In this document: positions 1 through 7,695 of the stretch, one piece after another
Position numbering within the stretch: position 1 is the stretch's first letter
How the letters are laid out: each line of letters starts with the position of its first letter
Origin: Streptomyces sp. JJ36
GTDB lineage: Bacteria; Actinomycetota; Actinomycetes; Streptomycetales; Streptomycetaceae
NCBI RefSeq assembly: GCF_021696945.1
Contig: NZ_JACYHE010000007.1
Span: 62,001 to 126,000, forward strand
Length of the DNA stretch: 64,000 nt
Reading direction: 5' to 3'
The notes under the pieces: generated by a model
Told to the model about the DNA's origin: nothing
Databases searched by the model: none
The model's input: only the letters and a program-made list of their open reading frames with translations
Position numbers and translations under genes: made by a program

Positions 1-1251
1 GGCCTCCGGGTCGCGCTCGATGCACACCACCGGGATGCCGAGCTCCAGCAGCCGGTCGAGCACCCGGGTGCCGACCTTCCCCAGACCCAGCAGCACCACG
101 TGGCCGGAGAGCCCGCGGGGCACTCCGCGCAGCGCCGACGCCCGGCGGTAGGCGCCGTAGCTCTCCAGCACCACGGCCAGCAGCAGCGGCAGCAGCATCA
201 CCCCCGCCAGGCCCGCGAGCAGTTGCAGGACCTGGGTGTCCGGGGGCTCGCCGACGTTCGGGTCGTTGATGGCGAAGAAGTCGAGCAGGGTGAGATAGGC
301 GGCGTGCAGCCAGGTGGTGTCGCTCACCCACCAGTTGGCGCACGCCAGCACCGCGACCACGCCGGCCATCGCGGCCAGCGAGATCCGCAGCCGGCGGGAG
401 AAGAGTTCGTTGAGGTGCTGGAGCGCGGGCAGCCCGGGCATCGCCGGCAGCCTGCCGGTCACCGGGCCGTGCCGGGTGGAGCGGGTGATGGCCTCCAGCA
501 CCACGGCGCCGCGCCGCGGCGGCAGCCCGGCCAGCGCGTCGTCGCCGGGCAGCAGGACCGGCTCGTCGCCGGCGTCGCCGCCCCGGCCGCCGGTCCCGTC
601 CGCGCCGCCCGGGGCCCGGGCGCCTCCCGCGGCGCCCTCGCCGCCGCCCTCGCCGCTGCCGGGTGAGCCCGGCAGCAGCGCCAGGGTGCAGAGCGGGTCA
701 CGGCGCCCGGCGGTGCCGACGGTGCGCTCCTTGGCGCGCAGCAGCAGCCCGTCGGCGTGCACGATCTTGTCGCTGCCGACCACTGCGGCCGCCACCAGGG
801 AAGGCGCGGCCGTGTCGGAGTCGGAGAGCACCGTGGTGGAGGCGTCCACGGCGGCGGCGTCCAGCTCCGGGCTGTGCACCTCCACCGCCCGGTCCAGCAG
901 GTTCTCCAGGTAGCCGCCCAGGGTGCGGTTGAACATGCGGATCACCAGCCGCAGCCGCGGGTTGAGCCGGCGGGCCCGCAGCGCGACGTGGATGTTGAGC
1001 TGGTCGTCCCCGGAGGTGAGGGCCAGCGCCGCGGCGTGCTCCACGCCGGCGTCCCGCAGCGCCGTCTCGTCCGGTACCCGCGCCTCGACGGCCCGCACGG
1101 AGAGCCCCGGCGCCCCGATGAGCGCGGCGATCTGCGGGCCGTGGTCGCCGCCGCGCAGCGAGGGCAGCACCACGGTGACCCGCTGCCCGTAGACGCCCGC
1201 GAGCTCCCGGGTGAGCCGCTGGGCCAGCGCGTTGTCCCCGCAGACGATCAT
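1..1251 (-). CDS. NAD-binding (TrkA-N/RCK) putative ion-channel protein, 3' end outside window
   Basis: The frame stays open from 1251 to the window edge (417 codons, no stop). The N-terminus (MIVCGDNALAQRL, then an LxxLRGGDHGP-type region) looks like a TrkA-N/RCK nucleotide-binding fold. Residues around 270-350 hold two hydrophobic stretches with a pore-like linker. A second TrkA-N start (HVVLLGLGKVGTRVLELLD, ending at IERDPEA) begins just before the edge. The RCK-membrane-RCK order fits the large actinobacterial potassium-channel-like NAD-binding proteins, so a membrane role in ion transport is inferred. An in-frame ATG at 1308 would add 19 residues but lies over the -10 box of the divergent gene, so 1251 is preferred. 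Confidence 0.72.
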   Translation of the reverse strand, partial: MIVCGDNALAQRLTRELAGVYGQRVTVVLPSLRGGDHGPQIAALIGAPGLSVRAVEARVPDETALRDAGVEHAAALALTSGDDQLNIHVALRARRLNPRLRLVIRMFNRTLGGYLENLLDRAVEVHSPELDAAAVDASTTVLSDSDTAAPSLVAAAVVGSDKIVHADGLLLRAKERTVGTAGRRDPLCTLALLPGSPGSGEGGGEGAAGGARAPGGADGTGGRGGDAGDEPVLLPGDDALAGLPPRRGAVVLEAITRSTRHGPVTGRLPAMPGLPALQHLNELFSRRLRISLAAMAGVVAVLACANWWVSDTTWLHAAYLTLLDFFAINDPNVGEPPDTQVLQLLAGLAGVMLLPLLLAVVLESYGAYRRASALRGVPRGLSGHVVLLGLGKVGTRVLDRLLELGIPVVCIERDPEA

Positions 1252-1293
1252 GTGCGGTCGCGGCTCGCCGTTCCCGTGCCGGTCCCCGCCGCC

Positions 1294-1299
1294 TACGCT
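1294..1299 (+). promoter_or_regulatory. -10 box of a probable leaderless promoter (LOG gene)
   Basis: TACGCT sits 7 nt before the ATG with no Shine-Dalgarno sequence, the arrangement typical of Streptomyces leaderless mRNAs. No convincing -35 is visible. Confidence 0.5.
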
Positions 1300-1306
1300 G
1301 CCGTCC

Positions 1307-1876
1307 ATGGTCACCACGGACAGTGCCTCCCCCCTGAAGCCCAGGAAGTCCCTGAACGTCTGCGTCTTCTGCTCCGCCGCCGAGCTGGACGAGGTCTACA
1401 CGACGGCTGCCCGCGAGTTCGCCGGGCTCATCGGCAAGCGCGGCCACACCCTGGTCTGGGGCGGTTCCGACGTCGGCCTGATGAAGGTGATCGCGGACGG
1501 TGTGCAGGACGCCGGCGGCCGCCTCGTCGGGATCTCCGTGGACTTCCTCCACCACAAGGCGCGGGCGAACGCCGACCGCATGATCGTCACCCCCACGCTG
1601 GCGGAGCGCAAGGCCTTGCTGCTGGAACACGCCGACGCCGTCGCCGTGCTGGTCGGCGGGACCGGCACGCTGGACGAGGCCACCGACATCCTGGAGCTGA
1701 AGAAGCACGGGATGCACGGCAAGCCGGTGGTGGTGCTCAACACGGCGGGCTTCTACGACGGTCTCCAGGCGCAGCTCGCCCGCATGGACGCCGAGGGTTT
1801 CCTGCCCGTGCCGCTAAGCGGACTGGTCGCCTTCGCCCCGGACCCGGCCGCCGCGGTGGCACATCTGGAGGGCTGA
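1307..1876 (+). CDS. LOG family (TIGR00730) nucleoside-5'-monophosphate phosphoribohydrolase-like protein
   Basis: A 189 aa protein starting MVTTDSASPLKPRKSLNVCVFCSA, with the Rossmann-like LOG fold. It carries GGSDVGLM, a conserved R in the HHKARAN region and the GGTGTLDEA motif that corresponds to the family's PGGxGTxxE active site. Plant and actinobacterial homologues release the base from cytokinin riboside monophosphates or similar nucleotides; the physiological substrate here is unknown. A TACGCT -10 box at 1294-1299 lies 7 nt before the ATG and there is no RBS, so the transcript is probably leaderless. It is divergent from the NAD-binding channel-like gene. Confidence 0.85.
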   Translation: MVTTDSASPLKPRKSLNVCVFCSAAELDEVYTTAAREFAGLIGKRGHTLVWGGSDVGLMKVIADGVQDAGGRLVGISVDFLHHKARANADRMIVTPTLAERKALLLEHADAVAVLVGGTGTLDEATDILELKKHGMHGKPVVVLNTAGFYDGLQAQLARMDAEGFLPVPLSGLVAFAPDPAAAVAHLEG

Positions 1877-1949
1877 GCCGCCGTCGCGGGGCCGGCGCCC
1901 CTGCCGCAATGTCATGTGCGTTACGTCTATGCATCTCGGTGCGCGGTGT

Positions 1950-1963
1950 GTAACGTCCGTTAC
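1950..1963. promoter_or_regulatory. palindrome upstream of the amino-acid ABC importer operon
   Basis: GTAACGTCCGTTAC is an inverted repeat with 6-bp arms and a 2-bp centre. It lies 29 bp before the substrate-binding-protein start. A further GTTAC half-site occurs at 1920-1924. The GTnAC words resemble GlnR boxes, but the spacing (9 bp start to start) does not fit the GlnR rule, so the regulator is unknown. The local RpiR protein is one candidate. Confidence 0.4.
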
Positions 1964-1991
1964 CCCCATCGAGGTCTTCGAGGTGACGACC

Positions 1992-2939
1992 ATGCACACA
2001 ACGACGCGGACCACGGTGGCGCTCGGCACAGCTCTGCTGCTCGGCGCCCCGCTCACTGCCTGCGGCTCGGCGGACACGAAGGCCGAAGCGGCCTCCGGGG
2101 GGCCGGTACGGGTCGCCGGGGTCACCGTGCGAGCCGATCCCGAGCTGCACGACACCCTTCCGGAGGCGATCAAGGAGGCCGGCCGCGTGCGGGTCGCCTC
2201 GGACGTGCCGTACCCGCCCTTCGAGATGTTCGTGAAGGAGGGCAGCAAGGAGATCACCGGGCTCGACTTCGACCTGTCCCAGGCTCTGGGCGCCAAGCTC
2301 GGCGTCGAGTTCGACTTCCGCCCGCAGAAGTTCGACGGCATCATCCCCGCCATCCAGGCCGGCAAGTACGACGTCGCGATGTCCGCGATGACCGACAACA
2401 AGCAGCGCCAGAAGGTGCTCGACTTCGTCGACTACTCGGTCTCCGGCACCGGCATCCTGGTCGAGGAGGGCAACCCCGAGAAGGTCTCCACCGCGCTCGA
2501 CCTGTGCGGGCTGGAGGTCGCCGCCCAGGCGGCCACCAACCAGGCCGACTTCGTCGAGGAGCAGCAGCCCGAGTGCCGCAGCGCCGGAAAGCCGCGGATC
2601 TCGCTGCAGACCTACCCGAAGGACTCCGACACCCAGCTCGCCGTCAGCAGCGGCAAGGCCCACGCCGCCGTCATCACCAAACCCGCCGCCGGCTACATCG
2701 CCAAGACCGTGGGCGGTGGCGACACCTTCGACCTGGTCGAGGACCCGGAGGCGAAGGGCGGCTACAACGCCTCGCCCAACGGCATCGGCGTCTCCCGCCG
2801 CCACGACGGCCTCGCCGACGCCATCCAGGCGGCGCTCCAGCAGCTCATGGACGACGGCGTGTACGACAGGATCCTGGAGAAGTACGGGGTCTCCGCCATC
2901 GGCCTGGACAAGGCCACCCAGAACGCGGCGGTGGACTGA
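1992..2939 (+). CDS. polar amino-acid ABC transporter substrate-binding lipoprotein (SBP_bac_3)
   Basis: A 315 aa protein. The ATG at 1992 gives MHTTTRTTVALGTALLLGAPLTAC, a lipoprotein signal peptide with an LTAC lipobox; upstream in-frame ATGs (1914, 1929) lie in the palindromic promoter region and are rejected. After a short linker the mature part begins with RVRVASDVPYPPFEMF and contains the GLDFDL and DVAMSAM segments of family 3 solute-binding proteins, which bind polar or cationic amino acids outside the membrane. Two cysteines (in DLCGLEV and PECRSAG) may form a disulfide. It heads an operon with permease, ATPase and M20 peptidase. The exact ligand cannot be read from the sequence. Confidence 0.88.
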   Translation: MHTTTRTTVALGTALLLGAPLTACGSADTKAEAASGGPVRVAGVTVRADPELHDTLPEAIKEAGRVRVASDVPYPPFEMFVKEGSKEITGLDFDLSQALGAKLGVEFDFRPQKFDGIIPAIQAGKYDVAMSAMTDNKQRQKVLDFVDYSVSGTGILVEEGNPEKVSTALDLCGLEVAAQAATNQADFVEEQQPECRSAGKPRISLQTYPKDSDTQLAVSSGKAHAAVITKPAAGYIAKTVGGGDTFDLVEDPEAKGGYNASPNGIGVSRRHDGLADAIQAALQQLMDDGVYDRILEKYGVSAIGLDKATQNAAVD

Positions 2940-2941
2940 GC

Positions 2942-3904
2942 ATGGCCCCGCAGACCACCGCCTCCCCGCCCGGGAAGGTCACCGGACCCGCCGCCGGCGA
3001 GGAACCGCGTATCGTCCCCGTGCGGTACTGGGGGCGCTGGGCCGCCGCCGCGGTCGCCCTGGTGGCGGCCGGCGGAACGCTCTGGTCCCTGGGCAAGAAC
3101 CCCAACCTGGACTGGCCCACGGTCGGGGAGTACCTCTTTCACCCGAGCGTGTTCAGCGGCCTGTGGACCACGATCTGGCTGACCGCGGCCGCCATGGTGA
3201 TGGGGCAGATCGGCGGCACCGTGGTCGCCGTGATGCGGCTGTCGGACAATCCGGTGCTCTCCACGCTGGCCTATCTCTTCGTGTGGGCCTTCCGCGGCAC
3301 CCCGATCCTCGTGCAGATCATCTTCTGGGGCTACCTCGGCGCCTTCTACGAGCAGGTGATGATCGGCATCCCGTTCACCGGCGTCACCTTCTGGTCCGCG
3401 CCCACCTCCCAGCTCGTCACGCCCACCGTGGCGGCCCTGCTGGCCCTCGGCCTGAACGAGGTCGCCTACGCCTCCGAGGTGATCCGCGGCGGCATCCAGT
3501 CCATCGACAAGGGGCAGACCGAGGCCGCCCACTCGCTGGGCATGCGCCCCGGCCTGACGCTGCGCCGCATCGTCCTGCCGCAGGCCATGCGGGTCATCGT
3601 GCCGCCGATGGGCAACGACACCGTGACCATGCTCAAGACCACCGCCCTGATCTCCGTGATCGCGGGCCACGACCTCATGTCCAACATCCAGGACATCTAC
3701 GCACAGAACTACAACGTCATCCCGCTGCTGCTGGTGGCCGCCCTCTGGTACCTGGTGCTGGTCTCCGCGCTGAGCGTGCCGCAGGCCTGGCTGGAGCGGC
3801 GGTTCGGCCGCGGCGCCGGGGTCGCCGACTCCCCGTTCCGCCGCCTGCTGGCCGTACGCCTCCGCCCCGGGGCGGCGGGATCCCAGGGGGGAGCAGCGTC
3901 ATGA
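2942..3904 (+). CDS. amino-acid ABC transporter permease (HisM/HisQ type)
   Basis: A 320 aa integral membrane protein. It has an N-terminal cytoplasmic tail, a first membrane segment near residues 35-55, then the five-helix BPD_transp_1 domain. The FRGTPILVQI segment and the EAA loop (EAAHSLGMRPGLTLRRIVLPQA), which contacts the ATPase, are both clear. It starts 2 nt after the substrate-binding gene and its stop overlaps the ATPase start (ATGA), so the three are co-translated. It forms the membrane channel of a polar amino-acid importer, probably as a homodimer because only one permease gene is present. Confidence 0.9.
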   Translation: MAPQTTASPPGKVTGPAAGEEPRIVPVRYWGRWAAAAVALVAAGGTLWSLGKNPNLDWPTVGEYLFHPSVFSGLWTTIWLTAAAMVMGQIGGTVVAVMRLSDNPVLSTLAYLFVWAFRGTPILVQIIFWGYLGAFYEQVMIGIPFTGVTFWSAPTSQLVTPTVAALLALGLNEVAYASEVIRGGIQSIDKGQTEAAHSLGMRPGLTLRRIVLPQAMRVIVPPMGNDTVTMLKTTALISVIAGHDLMSNIQDIYAQNYNVIPLLLVAALWYLVLVSALSVPQAWLERRFGRGAGVADSPFRRLLAVRLRPGAAGSQGGAAS

Positions 3905-4665
3905 CCGCACCCATGGTGGTCGCCGAGGGCGTCCGCAAACGCTTCGGACGCCACGAGGTGCTCCGGGGCATCGACCTGACCGTGGACACCGGCCAGGTGT
4001 GCTGCCTGCTCGGCCCCAGCGGCTCCGGCAAGTCCACGTTCCTGCGCTGCGTCAACCGGCTCGAGCGCCCGGACGGCGGCAGCATCACCGTGGCCGGCGA
4101 GCGCATCGGCTACCGGCGCCGCGGCCCGGTGCTGCGGGAGCTCCGGGAGCGCGACATCGCCGGCCAGCGGCGGCACATCGGCATGGTCTTCCAGCGCTTC
4201 CACCTCTTCCCGCACATGACCGCGGTGGAGAACGTCATGGAGGCGCCCGTCCGTGTCGCCGGGGAGACCAAGGCGACGGCCCGCGAACGCGCCCACGCCC
4301 TCCTCGACCGGGTCGGCCTGGCCGGCCACGCCGGGAAGTACCCGGCACAGCTCTCCGGCGGGCAGCAGCAGCGGGTGGCGATCGCCCGCGCCCTGGCCAT
4401 GCGCCCCCAGCTCATGCTCTTCGACGAGCCCACCTCCGCCCTCGACCCCGAGCTGGTCGGCGAGGTGCTGGACGCCATGCGCGGCCTGGCGGCGGACGGC
4501 ATGACGATGATCGTGGTCACCCACGAGATCGGCTTCGCCCGCGAGGTCGGCGACACCGCCGTCTTCATGGACGGCGGGGTGGTGGTGGAGGCCGGGGACC
4601 CGCGGGAGGTCCTCACCCGGCCCGCCGAGACACGCACCCGCGAGTTCCTGGGCAAGGTCCGGTGA
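3901..4665 (+). CDS. amino-acid ABC transporter ATP-binding protein (GlnQ type)
   Basis: A 254 aa ATPase with Walker A GPSGSGKST, Q-loop FQRFHLFPHMT, signature LSGGQQQR, Walker B LMLFDEPTSALDP and H-loop VTHE. The residue spacing is that of PAAT-family importers (GlnQ/HisP). The ATG overlaps the permease stop by 4 nt, and its own stop overlaps the GTG of the M20 peptidase gene. It powers uptake by the adjacent permease and lipoprotein. Confidence 0.93.
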   Translation: MTAPMVVAEGVRKRFGRHEVLRGIDLTVDTGQVCCLLGPSGSGKSTFLRCVNRLERPDGGSITVAGERIGYRRRGPVLRELRERDIAGQRRHIGMVFQRFHLFPHMTAVENVMEAPVRVAGETKATARERAHALLDRVGLAGHAGKYPAQLSGGQQQRVAIARALAMRPQLMLFDEPTSALDPELVGEVLDAMRGLAADGMTMIVVTHEIGFAREVGDTAVFMDGGVVVEAGDPREVLTRPAETRTREFLGKVR

Positions 4666-5870
4666 GCGCCCCGCCCCACTCCCGCGTCTCCCCCGAGCTG
4701 CTGCGTGCGGCGGTCCGCGCCCGCTACCCCGCGTTCCTCGCCGACCTGAGGCGCATGACCGCCGTCGACTGCGGTTCCCACGACCCCGAGGGGGTCGACG
4801 CCGTCGGCCGCCTGGCCGCGGAGCGGCTGCGGGCGCTCGGCTTCACCGTCCGCCACGAGCCGGTACCCGTGCCGGACCTCGCGGCCCCCGTGGGGCGGGT
4901 GCTGGTCGCCCGCCGCCCCGGGCGCCGCCCGTCCGGCCGCCGGCTGCTGCTGATGGCGCACCTCGACACGGTCTACGAGAGGGGCACGGCCGCCGCCCGG
5001 CCCTTCCGCGGCGAGGGCGACCGCGCCTACGCCCCGGGTGTGTGTGACGACAAGGGCGGTCTGCTGCTGGGCCTGGCCGCCGTGGGCGCCCTCTGCGACC
5101 TGGGCGCCGACGACTGGGCGGAGCTGGTCTTCCTCTGCACCCCCGACGAGGAGATCGGCTCGCCCGGAAGCCGCCCCGTCACGGAGGCCCTGGCCGCGGA
5201 GGCGGACGCCGGGCTGTGCCTGGAGTGCGCCCGGGAGAACGGCGACCTGGTCGGCGAGCGCAAGGGCGTGGTCGACCTGCGGATCACCGTGACCGGCCGG
5301 GCCGCGCACAGCGGAGTCGAGCCGGAGCGCGGCGCCAACGCGGCGCTCGCAGCGGCCCATCTGGTGGTCGGGCTCCAGGAACTCAACGGCCGCATCGACG
5401 GTGTCGGTGTCAACGTCGGCCGGGTGCGGGCCGGGGCGCGTACCAACGTGGTGTGCGACGAGGCCGTCCTCGACGTGGAGCTGCGGGCCGCCACCCGGGC
5501 CGGGCTCGCCGCCGCCCGGGCCGAGGTCGCCCGGGTGGCCGCCCGTACGCCCGTGGCGGGCACCGCGGCGGAGGTGACGGCGGGAGAGGAGTGCCCACCC
5601 ATGGAACGCACCCCCGCCTCCGTCGCGCTGGCCGAGGAGGCGCTGCGGACCGCGGCCGGGCTGGGCATCCGTACCCGGGCGGCCGCCACCGGCGGGGTCG
5701 CCGACGCCAACTTCGCGGCCGGCGCCGGCCTGCCCGTGCTGGACGGGCTGGGCCCGGTCGGCGGCGGCGACCACAGCCCGGGGGAATGGCTGGACCTGAC
5801 CAGCGTGGTGCCCCGGGGCACCCTGCTGGCGGCCCTGCTCGCCCGGCTGGGCGCGGAACCGCCGCGCTGA
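4662..5870 (+). CDS. M20 family metallopeptidase (ArgE/DapE/CPG2-like)
   Basis: A 402 aa predicted cytoplasmic di-zinc amidohydrolase with no signal peptide. Metal-site motifs appear in order: MAHLDTV (about residue 100), PGVCDDKGG (about 128), the catalytic DEEIGS pair (about 163) and the C-terminal GGDHSPGEW histidine. A dimerisation domain follows the RAAHSGVEPE motif. The GTG start overlaps the ATPase stop (GTGA), tying the enzyme to the importer. A likely role is hydrolysis of an imported N-acyl amino acid, dipeptide or glutamate-containing compound. Closest activity could be carboxypeptidase G2-like or acetylornithine deacetylase-like; the sequence does not decide. Confidence 0.87.
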   Translation: MSAPPHSRVSPELLRAAVRARYPAFLADLRRMTAVDCGSHDPEGVDAVGRLAAERLRALGFTVRHEPVPVPDLAAPVGRVLVARRPGRRPSGRRLLLMAHLDTVYERGTAAARPFRGEGDRAYAPGVCDDKGGLLLGLAAVGALCDLGADDWAELVFLCTPDEEIGSPGSRPVTEALAAEADAGLCLECARENGDLVGERKGVVDLRITVTGRAAHSGVEPERGANAALAAAHLVVGLQELNGRIDGVGVNVGRVRAGARTNVVCDEAVLDVELRAATRAGLAAARAEVARVAARTPVAGTAAEVTAGEECPPMERTPASVALAEEALRTAAGLGIRTRAAATGGVADANFAAGAGLPVLDGLGPVGGGDHSPGEWLDLTSVVPRGTLLAALLARLGAEPPR

Positions 5871-5879
5871 CCCGTGTTC

Positions 5880-5914
5880 TCCGGACCACCGCGACCTCCC
5901 TGCGGTGGTCCGGA
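5880..5914 (+). terminator. strong hairpin terminator after the importer/M20 operon
   Basis: A perfect 13-bp stem (arms 5880-5892 and 5902-5914, starting TCCGGACCACC) with a 9-nt loop, 10 nt after the M20 stop. There is no T-run, as is usual in Streptomyces. Confidence 0.75.
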
Positions 5915-6074
5915 CGGTGCCGCGGCCCCGGCCGGCTCCCCGCGGCGGGCCGCGGCACCACCCCGTCGTCCCGGCGGCGTCGCCGGGACGGTGACGAGCG
6001 GCGCCTGCGCGCCGGCCGGGGCCGCCGAGTAGGCTCGCTCCGGGGCGGCGCCGCCCCGGAGCAGTGAGGAGTGA

Positions 6075-6971
6075 GTGTTGACCGAGACGGGGCCGCCGCA
6101 CGGCGGGCGCGTGGCGGGCATCGCGGACGCCATACGCCGGCGGCTCGGCGAGTGCCCCCCGGCCGAGCGCAGGGTGGCCAGGGTGCTGCTCTCCGGCTAT
6201 CCCTCCGCCGGCTTCGAGACGGTCGCCCGCATCGCCGAACGCGCGGGGGTGAGCGCCCCCACGGTCGTGCGGTTCGCCCACCGGCTCGGCTTCCGCGGCT
6301 TCCCCGAGTTCCAGCAGGCCCTGCGCGAGGAGCTGGAGCAGCGGGAAGCCTCGCCGCTGGCCCTCTACACCGCCACCGGCTTCGCCGAGCGCGGCGAGAC
6401 CGGCACCGAAGAGCTGCTCTCCGCCGCGCCGTCCACGCTCGCCCGGGCGCTGCACGCGACCTACGCCGCGCTGCCCCCGGACGACCTGCGCGGCGCCGTC
6501 GACCTGCTGGCCGACCCGCGGCGCAGGCTGCTGCTGACCGGCGGCCGGTTCAGCGGCCTGCACGCCCGCTATCTCGGGCTGCACCTGCTGCAACTGCGCC
6601 CGGGCGTGCGGCTGCTACCCGAGCACCCGGTGGAGCGGAGCGCGGAGCTGGCCTCCGGCGGCCGTCACGACGTGCTGGTCGTCTTCGACTTCCGGCGGTA
6701 CGAGCAGCCGCTGCTCGACCTGGCCCGGCTGGTCGCCGAGCGGCACGGCAAGGTCGTGCTGGTCACCGACGGCTGGCTGTCCCCGATCTCCGCGGTGGCC
6801 GACGTCGTGCTGCCCACCCAGGCTCCCGCGACCACGCCGTACGACAGCATGGTCCCGGCCCTGGCGCTGGTGGAGACCCTGGTCACCGGAGTGCTGGCGG
6901 AGCGCGGCGAGGCGGCACAGGACCACATGCGGGCCGGCGAGGCGGCGGCCCGCGCACTGGGGCTCCACTGA
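6075..6971 (+). CDS. MurR/RpiR family transcriptional regulator
   Basis: A 298 aa regulator with an N-terminal HTH_6 domain (ERAGVSAPTVVRFAHRLGFRGFPEFQ, residues about 45-75) and a C-terminal SIS-type sugar-phosphate fold (TGGRFSGLHA and LVTDGWLSPI). RpiR proteins sense phosphosugars or related metabolites. The GAGGAG at 6066-6071 is only 3 nt from GTG 6075 but 6 nt from the in-frame TTG at 6078, so 6078 may be the true start. It follows the ABC/M20 operon after a terminator and is the obvious candidate for its control. Confidence 0.85.
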   Translation: MLTETGPPHGGRVAGIADAIRRRLGECPPAERRVARVLLSGYPSAGFETVARIAERAGVSAPTVVRFAHRLGFRGFPEFQQALREELEQREASPLALYTATGFAERGETGTEELLSAAPSTLARALHATYAALPPDDLRGAVDLLADPRRRLLLTGGRFSGLHARYLGLHLLQLRPGVRLLPEHPVERSAELASGGRHDVLVVFDFRRYEQPLLDLARLVAERHGKVVLVTDGWLSPISAVADVVLPTQAPATTPYDSMVPALALVETLVTGVLAERGEAAQDHMRAGEAAARALGLH

Positions 6972-7005
6972 CCGGGCGCGTGCCGCCGGGTGCGACCATG
7001 AACCC

Positions 7006-7695
7006 ATGGCGACACATCTGATCACCGGCGCGGGCAGCGGCATCGGGGCCGCCGTCGCCCGGCGTCTCCAGGACCGCGGTGACACCCTCTGGCTCCTCGC
7101 CCGGGACGCGGGCCGCGCCAGGGAGCTGGCGGACGCCTTCCCCGGCGCCCGTACGCTCGTCGGCGACCTCGCCGTGCCGGACCGGCTCTCCTGGGCCCTG
7201 AGCCACCAGGAGCTCCCCGAGCGGCTGGACTCGCTGCACCACATCGCCGGGGTGGTGGACCTCGGGCGGATCGGCGACCTCACCCCGAAGGTGTGGCACG
7301 CCACCCTGGAGGCCAACCTGGTCGCGCCCGCCGAGCTGACCCGGCTGCTGCTGCCGCAGCTCCGGTCGGCGGGCGGCCATGTGCTCTTCGTCAACTCCGG
7401 GGCCGGGCTGCGGGCCAACGCCGAATGGGGTGCGTACGCCGCCAGCAAGCACGGGCTCAAGGCGCTGGCCGACGCGCTGCGCTGGGAGGAGAGCGGCAAC
7501 GGCGTCCGGGTCACCTCGGTCTTCCCCGGCCGCACCGCCACGCCCATGCAGGCCAAGGTGCACCGGCAGGAGGGGAAGAGCTACGACCCGGACCGGTGGA
7601 TGGACCCGGAGTCGGTCGCGACGACCGTGCTGACCGCCCTCGACCTGCCGCGCGACGCCGAGGTCACCGACCTCTCCGTGCGGCCGTCCGGATGA
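7006..7695 (+). CDS. SDR family NAD(P)-dependent oxidoreductase
   Basis: A 229 aa classical short-chain dehydrogenase. The cofactor motif TGAGSGIG is at the N-terminus, with a D in VGDLAV, FVNSGAG for the NAG motif, and the catalytic Y-x-x-x-K in YAASKHGLKAL. The RPSG ending is typical of short cytosolic SDRs. Its stop overlaps the ATG of the next gene (ATGA), so it is translationally coupled to the MetE-like protein. The substrate cannot be predicted. Confidence 0.88.
   Translation: MATHLITGAGSGIGAAVARRLQDRGDTLWLLARDAGRARELADAFPGARTLVGDLAVPDRLSWALSHQELPERLDSLHHIAGVVDLGRIGDLTPKVWHATLEANLVAPAELTRLLLPQLRSAGGHVLFVNSGAGLRANAEWGAYAASKHGLKALADALRWEESGNGVRVTSVFPGRTATPMQAKVHRQEGKSYDPDRWMDPESVATTVLTALDLPRDAEVTDLSVRPSG

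Noticed and set aside
1920..1963. GlnR binding site
   Set aside because: GTTAC/GTAAC words are present but their spacing does not match the 22-bp GlnR box arrangement.
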